From assembly GCF_009707865.1 (NCBI RefSeq), contig NZ_WMBA01000046.1:1-64000 (forward strand): DNA of 64,000 nt, in the 5' to 3' direction. A model generated the notes under the pieces. It worked only from the letters and a program-made list of their open reading frames with translations, had not been told where the DNA came from and did no database searches. Both the position numbers and the translations under genes were made by a program. Positions 54,677 through 62,726 of this stretch are shown here, piece after piece. Numbering within the stretch: position 1 is the first letter of the stretch; each line of letters opens with the position of its first letter. The stretch comes from Amycolatopsis pithecellobii. Lineage in GTDB: Bacteria; Actinomycetota; Actinomycetes; Mycobacteriales; Pseudonocardiaceae.

Positions 54677-54699
54677 CACACCCTGCTGGAGCCACCCAC
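54677..54699 (-). promoter_or_regulatory. 23-bp regulon motif, copy B
   Basis: CACACCCTGCTGG then AGCCACCCAC. Matches copies A (60670) and C (56717) at 18 or more of 23 positions. It stands 103 bases upstream of the binding-protein start, in the same orientation to the gene as the other copies. Confidence 0.75.
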
Positions 54700-54741
54700 C
54701 GACCACATGCGGGTCACATAGACAGCCCCGACAGGGAGGGA

Positions 54742-56544
54742 TCAGGCAGGAGGGACGATAGGAAGCAGCAGGTAGGAGGCATGCTGCCCGCCAGAGTGCA
54801 GGGTCACGGGCTGTCCGTATACGGCCGCTGATCGCGCGACGGGATCGTCGTGAACATTCACACCCGATCCCCGCATCTCTACGCCGTAGGCCGTCGGAAG
54901 TCCCTGACCACCGTGGTCGTAGTCGCGTCCCAGGACGCTAAGGCCGATTCGGTACCCAGCCGGGACAACGATGCATGTAGGCCAGATCTCGACGTCTACC
55001 TCGTACACCTGCCCGGGCACCAGCGGCGCCACCTTGTCGTGCGAGTGCGCCGGCCTGTGAGCGAGCGTCCGCGCCAGGTCCAGCTCCCGGTGGGACGCGC
55101 GGAGCCAGCCTTGAGATAGCGGATGCCTCGGCTCGCTGGCGCCCTCGAAAAGCACCTCGATTCCGTCAAAGTCGTAGAGATGCATCACGAGAAAGAGATC
55201 GGCGTCCTCGCTCGCAGAGGAGATGAACAACTTTGCCGCGATCGGCCCGGTGATCTCCGTTGCCTCCTGGAACGGCGGTGACATCAGCGTCACGCCTGCG
55301 CCGAAAGGCTGGTAGGAGATCGTGGACGCCTCATCCGCAGGCTCGAGCGACAGAGCATGGTCGGCAACGTCCAGGTAGTACTTGGTCCAACTGGTTCGAG
55401 CCAGCGGCCACTCGCCCTCGCCCCGAAGTTCGAAGACCTCGCCCGGGTAGCGAATGTTCAGCGACACTGCCGGCTGCTCATCGGGCCAGTCTCCTTCGCC
55501 CTTGAGGAAGTAGTCGAAGAATCGCTTCTGCAGGTCGACACCATAGGCCGAGTAGTACAGCGTCCAGTGCGCTTCTCCGTGCACCTCCAGCCACTTGTGC
55601 TCCGAGGCCGACTCGGTGAAGCCGTCGATGTTGCCCCTTAGATGCAGGGCCTGCCCACCCCAGTTGCCAGCCGACAGCACCGGCACCTCGACGCTCGAAA
55701 GATCCGCACTTCGGTCCTGCCAGTAGGAGTCGAACAGAGGGTGCTGACGAAGCTCCTCAGCCACGTCGGCACGGTTCGCCATGAGCTCGTTCTCGTCGAG
55801 ATCGACATCGCCCGCTGCGAGCACTCCGAAGTGCGGGTGCCGACGGCCACGGCTGCCGACGCCGTGCTGCACCGACTCGATCTGCACCCCATAGAGGCGT
55901 GGGAAGAACGAACTTGGGATGCCGCCATGGTAGTTGGCGTCCCGGTACCAGTCCGCCACACCTTCCCAAGGACAGATCGCGGCCAGGTGCGGTGGTCGAA
56001 GGGCCGCAACCTGCCACTGATTGATGGCGTAGTAGGAGATCCCGCTGAGTCCGACCTTGCCATTGGACCAAGGCCGGCTTCCGGCCCATTCGATGCACTC
56101 GTAGTAGTCCCGGGCTTGTTGTGGCGAGAAGCAGTCAACGAAGCCGGGAGAGCGGCCAGATCCTCGGGAATCGACGCGGACCAAAACGTAGCCGAAGGGT
56201 ACCCAACGTTCGGGGTCGGCAACTTCCCAGGCCAGGTGCTTGCCGGTCGTTCCTTCAAGGATCTCTGGATGTGCCTCCACCATTGCAGCGAACTGCACGG
56301 GGTAGGCCTCCTGGAAGCTCAGGTCCTTTCCGTAAGGCCCGTAGCTCATGAGCACCGGATACTGGCCTCCGCCGAGCGGACGGTAGACGTTGGCTCGCAG
56401 AACCGTTCCGTCAGACATCGCCAGGGGCACATCTCGCTCGACCCACATGCCGTCGGACTGCGAAATCTGCGCCTCTGCCTCACCGCTTCCGGCTGGGAGC
56501 GGCGGATGAGCAGTCGGGCGAGCCGGCCGAGCGGATGAAACCAT
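54742..56544 (-). CDS. CocE/NonD family hydrolase
   Basis: 600 residues. VDSRGSGRSPGFVDCFSPQQ and NGKVGLSGISYYAINQWQ (nucleophile Ser167 in GxSxxS) are the alpha/beta hydrolase core of the X-Pro dipeptidyl-peptidase/CocE group. The C-terminal jelly-roll domain (X-Pro_dipase C) covers about 390-600. It hydrolyses esters or amides. No signal peptide, so cytoplasmic. Its own copy of the 23-bp motif lies 172 bases upstream. In this cluster it would cleave an imported ester or amide. Confidence 0.9.
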   Translation of the reverse strand: MVSSARPARPTAHPPLPAGSGEAEAQISQSDGMWVERDVPLAMSDGTVLRANVYRPLGGGQYPVLMSYGPYGKDLSFQEAYPVQFAAMVEAHPEILEGTTGKHLAWEVADPERWVPFGYVLVRVDSRGSGRSPGFVDCFSPQQARDYYECIEWAGSRPWSNGKVGLSGISYYAINQWQVAALRPPHLAAICPWEGVADWYRDANYHGGIPSSFFPRLYGVQIESVQHGVGSRGRRHPHFGVLAAGDVDLDENELMANRADVAEELRQHPLFDSYWQDRSADLSSVEVPVLSAGNWGGQALHLRGNIDGFTESASEHKWLEVHGEAHWTLYYSAYGVDLQKRFFDYFLKGEGDWPDEQPAVSLNIRYPGEVFELRGEGEWPLARTSWTKYYLDVADHALSLEPADEASTISYQPFGAGVTLMSPPFQEATEITGPIAAKLFISSASEDADLFLVMHLYDFDGIEVLFEGASEPRHPLSQGWLRASHRELDLARTLAHRPAHSHDKVAPLVPGQVYEVDVEIWPTCIVVPAGYRIGLSVLGRDYDHGGQGLPTAYGVEMRGSGVNVHDDPVARSAAVYGQPVTLHSGGQHASYLLLPIVPPA

Positions 56545-56716
56545 GGTGACCTGTCCTTAGAGTGTGCCGAGAAAGTCGCGACGGGTCTGAAGCCGCAGAT
56601 TGCGGGCTCGCATCAGCCGCCCACGCTTGTGGACCAACATCGGATCGAAAATGGAAATGCTGGGAAAAGAATCGTTTTCGACCCTGCGCAACGTAGTTCT
56701 TCATTGAGAGGGCAGC

Positions 56717-56739
56717 CACGCCCTGATGAGGCCACCCGC
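56717..56739 (-). promoter_or_regulatory. 23-bp regulon motif, copy C
   Basis: CACGCCCTGATGA then GGCCACCCGC. 173 bases upstream of the CocE start and just after the XRE regulator stop, so it can serve only the hydrolase. Confidence 0.7.
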
Positions 56740-56751
56740 ACTACTCCGCCG

Positions 56752-57627
56752 CTACAGGCCGCCCTGACGGCGCGGGGGAGTCTCTTGCTGCCGTCTCGCC
56801 TCGCAGAGGGATCTCAACACGCCTAGCGCCTGTTCTGCGACAGCGTTACGCGCCGAGTAAACCGTGAGGTGGCGGTCGAACGGACCCGGAAGGTGGACCG
56901 CGTCATAGAGGAGCTCGATCTGACCAGCAATGGGGTGTTCGAAGATTCGCGTGCCGAAATTTCGCCCGAGGACGTCGTGGGACGCCCATAGCCGGGCGAA
57001 GGAGTTGCTCCGCAGCGACAGATCGCCGACCAATTGCACCATCCGCTGGTCGTTCGGGTGCCGGCCGGCTCCACCCCTGAGGACCGCGACATTCTGGCGG
57101 GCGACATCGCCCCACTGCACGCACCGGGATCTGACCTGGGGATTGGTGAACACCAGCCACGAGAGATTGCGGTGGTGCGGAGGAAGCGATGCGAAGTCGA
57201 TCAGCATCTCGGCCGCCATATCGTTCCAAGAAGTGATGTCCAGTCGATGGTCGACCACCAGTGCCGGGCGGTCGTTGATGGCATCGACCAGTCGCGCACC
57301 GACGCTGTCCGGCGCTCCGTCCAGGTCCGGGCTATCCGCAACACTCCCACCCCGCAGCAGCGCCGCCAGATCTTGCACGTACATCGCCTCATCGCTCGAG
57401 AGCAGAAGCGCTGAGGCGACCGACTCAAGCACCTCCAGTGACGGGTTGAGCGCCCGCCCCTGCTCGAGCTTCGTGTAGTACTCCCGGCTCACCGCAGCCT
57501 TCTCCGCAACCTCCTCACGGCGTAGGCCCTGGGTTCGCCGGCTGCCGGCGTCGCCGATGGGGCCCAGACGTTCGCGACGGGTGCGCAGGAAGTGCCCCAG
57601 CTCCTTCGCGACATCCGTTCGCTCCAT
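56752..57627 (-). CDS. XRE/MmyB-like transcriptional regulator
   Basis: 291 residues from the ATG at 57627. LGHFLRTRRERLGPIGDAGS and RREEVAEKAAVSREYYTKLE form the XRE helix-turn-helix, and WLVFTNPQVRSRCVQWGDVA is part of the MmyB-type C-terminal ligand domain. Same architecture as the regulator at 2731-3606. It is in the SDR-ADH-isomerase unit, so it would be autoregulated through the 23-bp copy A. The best candidate to bind all three motif copies. Confidence 0.88.
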   Translation of the reverse strand: MERTDVAKELGHFLRTRRERLGPIGDAGSRRTQGLRREEVAEKAAVSREYYTKLEQGRALNPSLEVLESVASALLLSSDEAMYVQDLAALLRGGSVADSPDLDGAPDSVGARLVDAINDRPALVVDHRLDITSWNDMAAEMLIDFASLPPHHRNLSWLVFTNPQVRSRCVQWGDVARQNVAVLRGGAGRHPNDQRMVQLVGDLSLRSNSFARLWASHDVLGRNFGTRIFEHPIAGQIELLYDAVHLPGPFDRHLTVYSARNAVAEQALGVLRSLCEARRQQETPPRRQGGL

Positions 57628-57674
57628 CCAGTCAGTATGCACCTGACAAAACGGGTCAACCTGGGAGTTCAAGC

Positions 57675-58553
57675 TCATCGCGAACGCTTCTGCCACAGCC
57701 GATCGAACCCCTCCTGGCTACGCTCCAGCAGTTCCGCAGGCCGCAGTTTCCAGAGCGAGTCTGGGAAGTCATGTCCCCAGCGCCCATCGTCGGAGAAGAT
57801 CTCGAGCTCGTACCAACCGGCGTACCCGCCGCGCTGCAGCGCCCCGAATATCGCGGGAAGGTCGATAACCCCTTCGCCAGGAATTCGGCGGTCGGCGAGT
57901 GAGCGAGGCGGATCCGGCCAGTCGCAAACCTGGACGAGGTAGGTCCGTCCGGCCAACTGCTCCGTGAAATGCAGAACGTCAGGAGAGTCCCAGACGTGAT
58001 AGACGTCGTAACACAATCCGACATTCGGTTCGTCGACAAGGTCAATGAACTGACCTGCTTCGGACAGCGTCCGAATGAACGACGCGTCGAATCCCAGATC
58101 TCCGCGCACTACTTCGACGGCGATCCTCGTCCCCAGGTCGGCAGCAAGCCGTGCAGCATCCCGGATACCCTCGGCAGCGATGCTCCACGACTCGTCTTTC
58201 GAGTACCCGGCGTCCGATCCGGTAGTCATGACGATGCAGGCTGGCTTGAAGGCTGCGAGTCGTTCGACCGACTCACGCATCAGGCCAATACGAACGGACG
58301 GATCGTCAGGCCCCGGGTACATGACCGGGGGCCGCAGCGGCAGCGGTGCAAGGTTGGCCGGGATCCCGCCGGCGACCTTGAGGCCACTTGTCTTCAGTCG
58401 TGCCAACTGCGCCTCGTCTTCGCCCGGGCGCAGCTTTCCCTCTGCGATTCCGATACCTGATGCACCCGACGCGAGAACCAAGTCGAGGTCTTCCTCAAAA
58501 CTCGTGTCGGGCATCGTCAACGGGCAGACGGAGTAGAGCGGGGTGTTGGTCAT
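57675..58553 (-). CDS. Sugar phosphate isomerase/epimerase-like TIM-barrel protein
   Basis: 292 residues. The xylose-isomerase-like AP endonuclease 2 fold: IAVEVVRGDLGFDASFIRTL, NVGLCYDVYHVWDSPDVLHF (Asp and His metal ligands), LVQVCDWPDPPRSLADRRIP and AGWYELEIFSDDGRWGHDFP (last Glu). Likely a metal-dependent sugar, inositol or ketose isomerase/dehydratase. AAGGAG is upstream, though distant. In one unit with the dehydrogenases. Relatives include inosose dehydratase and hydroxypyruvate isomerase. Confidence 0.85.
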   Translation of the reverse strand: MTNTPLYSVCPLTMPDTSFEEDLDLVLASGASGIGIAEGKLRPGEDEAQLARLKTSGLKVAGGIPANLAPLPLRPPVMYPGPDDPSVRIGLMRESVERLAAFKPACIVMTTGSDAGYSKDESWSIAAEGIRDAARLAADLGTRIAVEVVRGDLGFDASFIRTLSEAGQFIDLVDEPNVGLCYDVYHVWDSPDVLHFTEQLAGRTYLVQVCDWPDPPRSLADRRIPGEGVIDLPAIFGALQRGGYAGWYELEIFSDDGRWGHDFPDSLWKLRPAELLERSQEGFDRLWQKRSR

Positions 58554-58628
58554 GATTCGTGGTACTCCTTGGAACGAACAACAGCACAGAAATTGATTTG
58601 AGGGCATCCGGTCAGGTGCGAAACGTCC

Positions 58629-59672
58629 TCAGTTGGAGTAGTCGAGCAGCACCGCAAGAGTCTCGTCGGCATGCTCGTCGATCAGCCGGTACGCGTCCGG
58701 AGCATCCCCGAACCGGACTCGGTGCGACACCAGCCGGTCGACGTCGAAGTTCGCAAGTCGATCAGTGGCGTGGACGTACCGGCGCTCCCAATCCCAGCGC
58801 GGCTGCAGCCCTGACCCGATCGAACTGACCTGGCTGCTCACGATCCGCTGACGACGGAAATGGAACTGCAAGCCGAGCTGAAGAGTCACGGGCTTGGCTC
58901 CGTAGAAGGACAGGACAGTGATCGTCCCCTCCTGGCCGGTGTTGTCGATGGCTGACTGCAGCGCGGCCGGCGCCCCGCTTGCTTCGAACCAGATGTCGTT
59001 GCCTCGCCCGCCGGAGAGCTCAGCGACCGCAGCCGCGGCCTCGTCCGGAGAAACGACCGCATCTGCACCGATCCAAGACGCGCGCTCACGGCGATTGGGC
59101 ATCGGGTCGACGAGGATGAGCTTGCCGGCGGATTCACGGCACAGATGCGCAACGAAGGTGCCGATGACGCCGAGGCCCGAGACGACGACCACGTCGCCAA
59201 CCCGTACCGGCGTGTCCAGAAGGGCCGTATACGCCACGCTGAACAGGTTGGTGAAAGCCGCCTGCTCCGAGCTGGCATCGCGATGGACTGGGAAAACGAG
59301 CCCCGAGGAGACTCCGCCCATGACAAACCGCGCCTGGTGGGGGTGGTACGCGAACACGCGGTCGCCGACCGAGAAGCCCGACTGGTCACCAGCCGCTTCA
59401 ACCTCGCCCACGATCTGGTAGCCGAACTTGAGTGGGAACGGAAAGGTACCCCCGGTCGTGGGGAGGTCGACTGCGTCGGCCGAACCTGCATTCCCGTGGT
59501 AGACGTTCATCTCAGTGCCGGAACTCACCAGGGAAGTAACGGCGCGGACACTGATCTCCGCCGGCCCTGGCGATCCAATTCGTTCGCTGCGGAGCTCGAC
59601 CGTCTGAGGGGCGACGAACCAAACGGCTCGAGCACCGTCGCCATCAGCTCCGCCAGGCACACTGGTGTTCAT
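58629..59672 (-). CDS. Zinc-type medium-chain dehydrogenase/reductase
   Basis: 347 residues of the MDR superfamily. VVVVSGLGVIGTFVAHLCRE is the Rossmann glycine loop, LVDPMPNRRERASWIGADAV the cofactor specificity region. It lacks the four-Cys structural zinc loop of classical ADHs, and the N-terminal catalytic zinc ligands are not obvious (SLVSSGTEMNVYHGNAG), as in the BchC/sorbitol-like subgroup. Oxidises a sugar-like alcohol or a cyclitol. Co-transcribed with the SDR and TIM-barrel isomerase. Confidence 0.85.
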   Translation of the reverse strand: MNTSVPGGADGDGARAVWFVAPQTVELRSERIGSPGPAEISVRAVTSLVSSGTEMNVYHGNAGSADAVDLPTTGGTFPFPLKFGYQIVGEVEAAGDQSGFSVGDRVFAYHPHQARFVMGGVSSGLVFPVHRDASSEQAAFTNLFSVAYTALLDTPVRVGDVVVVSGLGVIGTFVAHLCRESAGKLILVDPMPNRRERASWIGADAVVSPDEAAAAVAELSGGRGNDIWFEASGAPAALQSAIDNTGQEGTITVLSFYGAKPVTLQLGLQFHFRRQRIVSSQVSSIGSGLQPRWDWERRYVHATDRLANFDVDRLVSHRVRFGDAPDAYRLIDEHADETLAVLLDYSN

Positions 59673-59745
59673 GTCGTAGTTCCTCTACTCGTCAGTGAGC
59701 TTCTCTCGTCTGCATACCGATTTCCTGCCGCTTTGCTGGGGATGG

Positions 59746-60588
59746 CTATTTGCCCGAGAGCCCGGCGTCAATGATGAGGGCCGTGCCAGTGACCCGTCGG
59801 GACTCGTCGGAGGCCAGGTAGAGGGCACCGTCGGCGAGATCCTCGGACTCGATCCACGGCACGCCGAGGGGGTGCGTCTTCGCGAGGATGTCGAGCATTC
59901 CCTTCCGTCGCACCTCCGGAGGCGCGTCCTCTTGTCCGGGTGTGAACAGGGCCCACATGACCTCGTTGTCCATCATCAGCGTGTTGACCGCCGTGGGCTG
60001 CAGGGTGTTGACACGGATACCGTGGGGTCCGAGTTCGAGCGCGAGTTCCTTGCACATGCCAATCAGGCCGTGCTTGGTGGCCGAGTAGTGGGCCATGTTC
60101 CCGACTCCGCCGGCGACCACACCGGAGGTGGTGAAGATGAGGGAGCCACCCTTGCCGGCCTCGATCATGGACGGAATGACTGCCTTCGCTACGCGCCAGG
60201 TTCCCGTCAGGTTGATGTCGATCTGCGTCTGCCAGTCCGCCTCGGTGATCTCCCACCCAGGCGCCAGCAACGTCACTCCGGCGTTGCCTACCAGCACATC
60301 GATATGGCCGAATGCTTGCAACCCATCGGCGATGATCTTGTCGACGTCGTCGCTGTTGCGCACGTCGCCCTGGTGTGCGACGACACGACGACCGATGCGC
60401 GAGACCATCTCGATTGTCTCGGCGAAATCCTCTTCCGTTGCCCCTGGGTACCGCACGCCCGGGATCGGTCGACAGATGTCGAGCATGATGATGTCGGCAC
60501 CCTCCTCGGCCAGTCGCTTCGCGTGCGCTCGCCCCTGACCACGTGCCGCACCGGTGATCAGTGCTACCTTGCCGTCCACTCGTCCCAT
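59746..60588 (-). CDS. Mycofactocin-coupled SDR family oxidoreductase
   Basis: 280 residues. VALITGAARGQGRAHAKRLA gives the cofactor loop; the insertion DICRPIPGVRYPGATEEDFA after strand 2 is diagnostic of mycofactocin-coupled SDRs, which hold NAD tightly and pass electrons to mycofactocin. VLVGNAGVTLL, TTSGVVAG and HYSATKHGLIG carry the Asn, Ser, Tyr and Lys. ATG at 60588. First gene of the unit with copy A of the 23-bp motif. No mycofactocin biosynthesis genes are in the window. Confidence 0.85.
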   Translation of the reverse strand: MGRVDGKVALITGAARGQGRAHAKRLAEEGADIIMLDICRPIPGVRYPGATEEDFAETIEMVSRIGRRVVAHQGDVRNSDDVDKIIADGLQAFGHIDVLVGNAGVTLLAPGWEITEADWQTQIDINLTGTWRVAKAVIPSMIEAGKGGSLIFTTSGVVAGGVGNMAHYSATKHGLIGMCKELALELGPHGIRVNTLQPTAVNTLMMDNEVMWALFTPGQEDAPPEVRRKGMLDILAKTHPLGVPWIESEDLADGALYLASDESRRVTGTALIIDAGLSGK

Positions 60589-60669
60589 GAACACAGACCT
60601 TTCGTCGGGCCGCGCCGTCGGCCCCTCGTGATGTTGGGCATGAGCCTATGAGCGAGGTGTGACGCCAGG

Positions 60670-60692
60670 CACACCCTGTTAGAGCCACCCAC
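60670..60692 (-). promoter_or_regulatory. 23-bp regulon motif, copy A
   Basis: CACACCCTGTTAG then AGCCACCCAC. 82 bases upstream of the SDR start. The same sequence with few changes stands before the ABC importer operon and the CocE gene. Confidence 0.75.
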
Positions 60693-60740
60693 AACCAACA
60701 GGTCTGTGGTCGACGAAGGTCCAGGCTTCCGCTCAGGCGA

Positions 60741-61235
60741 TCAGAGGACGAGCACGAGTTTGCCGCCGGGCCGGCGGGACTGGCTGAGCTTGGCCGCCTC
60801 CTGGATCTGGTCGAGCGGGTAGGTGCGCGCGACCGCTACGGCCAGGATCCCTTGCCGGCCGCCGGGCGAACTCGTCCATCTGGTCGTAGCGCATCCCGAT
60901 TTGGGTGACCCGGGTACCCAGCTCGGCCGCGGCGGCGAAGTCGGAGACGGTGAGGACGTGGTCCGGGTCCCCGGTCAGCTCGACCAGCGTCGGTAGCGAG
61001 CCGCCCGCGGGGCCGGCCTGGTCGGCGCGGTCGATCCGGCCGCCGGTCGGGGCCGTGCCCAAGCCGCCATCAATGCGTACTCGGCGGCCCCGGCCGTTGG
61101 CCCGTCCCAGGTCGCCGGGCCGAACACACGTTCGCCGATTTCGATGCCGGTAACGCCCTCCGGCGCCGGTTTCGGGACATCGCGGAGCACGATCACGTCC
61201 GGGGAGCCGAACCGGTCGAACTGAAGGGCCTTCAT
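60741..61235 (-). pseudogene. Quinone oxidoreductase-type MDR gene, internally deleted and frameshifted
   Basis: ATG at 61235 with AGGAGATC upstream begins MKALQFDRFGSPDVIVLRDV, the usual start of NADPH:quinone reductase-like MDRs. About 45 residues are lost before VTGIEIGERVFGPATW. After a frameshift the sense resumes as VELTGDPDHVLTVSDFAAAA, and the C terminus ARTYPLDQIQEAAKLSQSRR through GGKLVLVL is in a further frame. The Rossmann glycine loop is missing. Divergent from a TetR gene that is also broken. Confidence 0.85.
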
Positions 61236-61252
61236 GACGATCTCCTGGAATG

Positions 61253-61272
61253 ATGACAGCATCTGTTGTCAT
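61253..61272. promoter_or_regulatory. TetR operator candidate
   Basis: ATGACA (61253-61258) and TGTCAT (61267-61272) in the short divergent spacer between the broken oxidoreductase and TetR genes. Confidence 0.5.
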
Positions 61273-61284
61273 ATCCTCGCGGGT

Positions 61285-61854
61285 ATGCCGAGATGGGAGT
61301 CCGACGCACAAGGCCGGCTCGAGCGCGCGGCGCTTGAGCTGTTCGAGACGCAGGGGTTCGAACGCACCACGGTCGCGCAGGTCGCGCGGACCGCCGGTCT
61401 GACCGAGCGCTCCTTCTACCGCTACTTCCCCGACAAACGGGAAGTCCTCCACGCCGACCAGGAGCTCGAGGCCCACCTCGTCGCCGGCGTCGAGGCGGCC
61501 GACCCGGGCCTCACACCGATCGAGGCACTGCTGACCGCACTCGGGACCGCTGACGAGGTCTTTCGCTCTCGGGAGATCCTGCTGCGCCGGGTCAAGGTGA
61601 TCGCCGCCAGCCCGGCACTGGCGAGCGTGACCTGATCAAGCTCGCCAACCTCGCCGACGCGCTGACGCGGGCCCTCGAGGGCCGCGGCGTCGAGACCGGC
61701 CAGGCACGTTTCATCGTCGGCGTGGTGATAGCGATCTCGCGGCGCGCCATGTCGCGCTGGCTGGCCGACCCGGACGCGCCCTTCACCGAGCTCGTCGCCC
61801 AGGCCGCCGCCGAGCTACACGAGGGGGTCGCGCCGCTAGCGGCGGTGCGCTGAT
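61285..61854 (+). pseudogene. TetR family regulator with a single frameshift
   Basis: MPRWESDAQGRLERAALELF through RTAGLTERSFYRYFPDKREV is a normal TetR DNA-binding domain. The first frame ends with TGA at 61633-61635 after ASPALASV. One base out, the next frame supplies DLIKLANLADALTRALEGRG through WLADPDAPFTELVAQAAAEL to the TGA at 61852-61854. A single indel near 61620 separates them, so this may be a recent mutation or a sequencing error. The divergent partner is broken too. Confidence 0.8.
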
Positions 61855-61890
61855 TCCGCCGCAAAAGTCGGATCGAAGTGCCCCATCCGA

Positions 61891-62634
61891 TCAACTGGAC
61901 TTCTGTGCGCGGGCTTGTGTCCGTGGTGCGGGCTCCCGGGTGAGGGCGGCCATGGCGCGCTGGGCGTGCCGGACCATCAGGGCTTCGGCGGTGTCCGCAT
62001 CGTGGGCGCGCAGGGCTTTGACCAGTTGCCGGTGTTGTCCGTAGCGCTCGTGCGCCCGGAAGGCCGGGTCGTCGAGGCGGTCGATGGTGCGGCGGACCCG
62101 TTCGTGGTGGTCGAGGGTGCGGACCTGGGGCAGCAGCCTGGTCAGTGCGGGGTTTCCGCAGGCGTGTTCCAGTTCCGCGTCGAAGGTCCGCAGCTTGCCG
62201 AGCAGTGCCTCGACGAGATCGTCGATCGGCCGGCCGTCTTCACGACGTTGCAAGAGCCGCACGACGAGGTCATCGGCCTCATCCAGGATCGCGTCCAGGG
62301 TGTCGAGTTGTTCATCGGTGGCGCGTTCGGCGGCGTAACGCGCGACGAGGCCCCGTAGCGCCGACTCGACTTCGGCTTGTTGGGTGGGGGTGGGGGCCGG
62401 ACCTTCGGCCACCAGCAGGGTGCGCGGGCCGGACCGCTGCACAAGCCCATCGTGCTCGAGGCGATGGAGCGCCTCGCGGACCGGGGTCGCGCTGACCGCC
62501 AGCGCCGTCGCGAGCCCGCGTTCAGTGACGCGCATGCCAGGTGCGAGTTCGCCGAGAGCGATCGCTTCGCGGAGCCGTTCGTAAGCCTGGTCCGCCAGCG
62601 AGGTCTGCCTCAATTCTCCCAACTTGCCCACCAT
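61891..62634 (-). CDS. GntR family transcriptional regulator (FCD type)
   Basis: 247 residues. The N-terminal winged helix shows LADQAYERLREAIALGELAP and VSATPVREALHRLEHDGLVQ; the C-terminal FCD domain has AHERYGQHRQLVKALRAHDA and TAEALMVRHAQRAM with the expected His/Asp ligands. Divergent from the MFS transporter and probably its regulator. The last ten residues are Arg/Gln/Lys-rich. Confidence 0.9.
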   Translation of the reverse strand: MVGKLGELRQTSLADQAYERLREAIALGELAPGMRVTERGLATALAVSATPVREALHRLEHDGLVQRSGPRTLLVAEGPAPTPTQQAEVESALRGLVARYAAERATDEQLDTLDAILDEADDLVVRLLQRREDGRPIDDLVEALLGKLRTFDAELEHACGNPALTRLLPQVRTLDHHERVRRTIDRLDDPAFRAHERYGQHRQLVKALRAHDADTAEALMVRHAQRAMAALTREPAPRTQARAQKSS

Positions 62635-62659
62635 AAGGACATCCTAGCTGGCCATAGCG

Positions 62660-62686
62660 AGTTGCGTAGTGCGTCATTTTGCAACT
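62660..62686. promoter_or_regulatory. GntR operator candidate
   Basis: AGTTGC (62660-62665) and GCAACT (62681-62686), 15 bases apart, in the spacer between the GntR and MFS genes. Confidence 0.4.
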
Positions 62687-62726
62687 TTGGATAGCATCCG
62701 GTGAATCTTGCTCAAGGGAGTCATCG

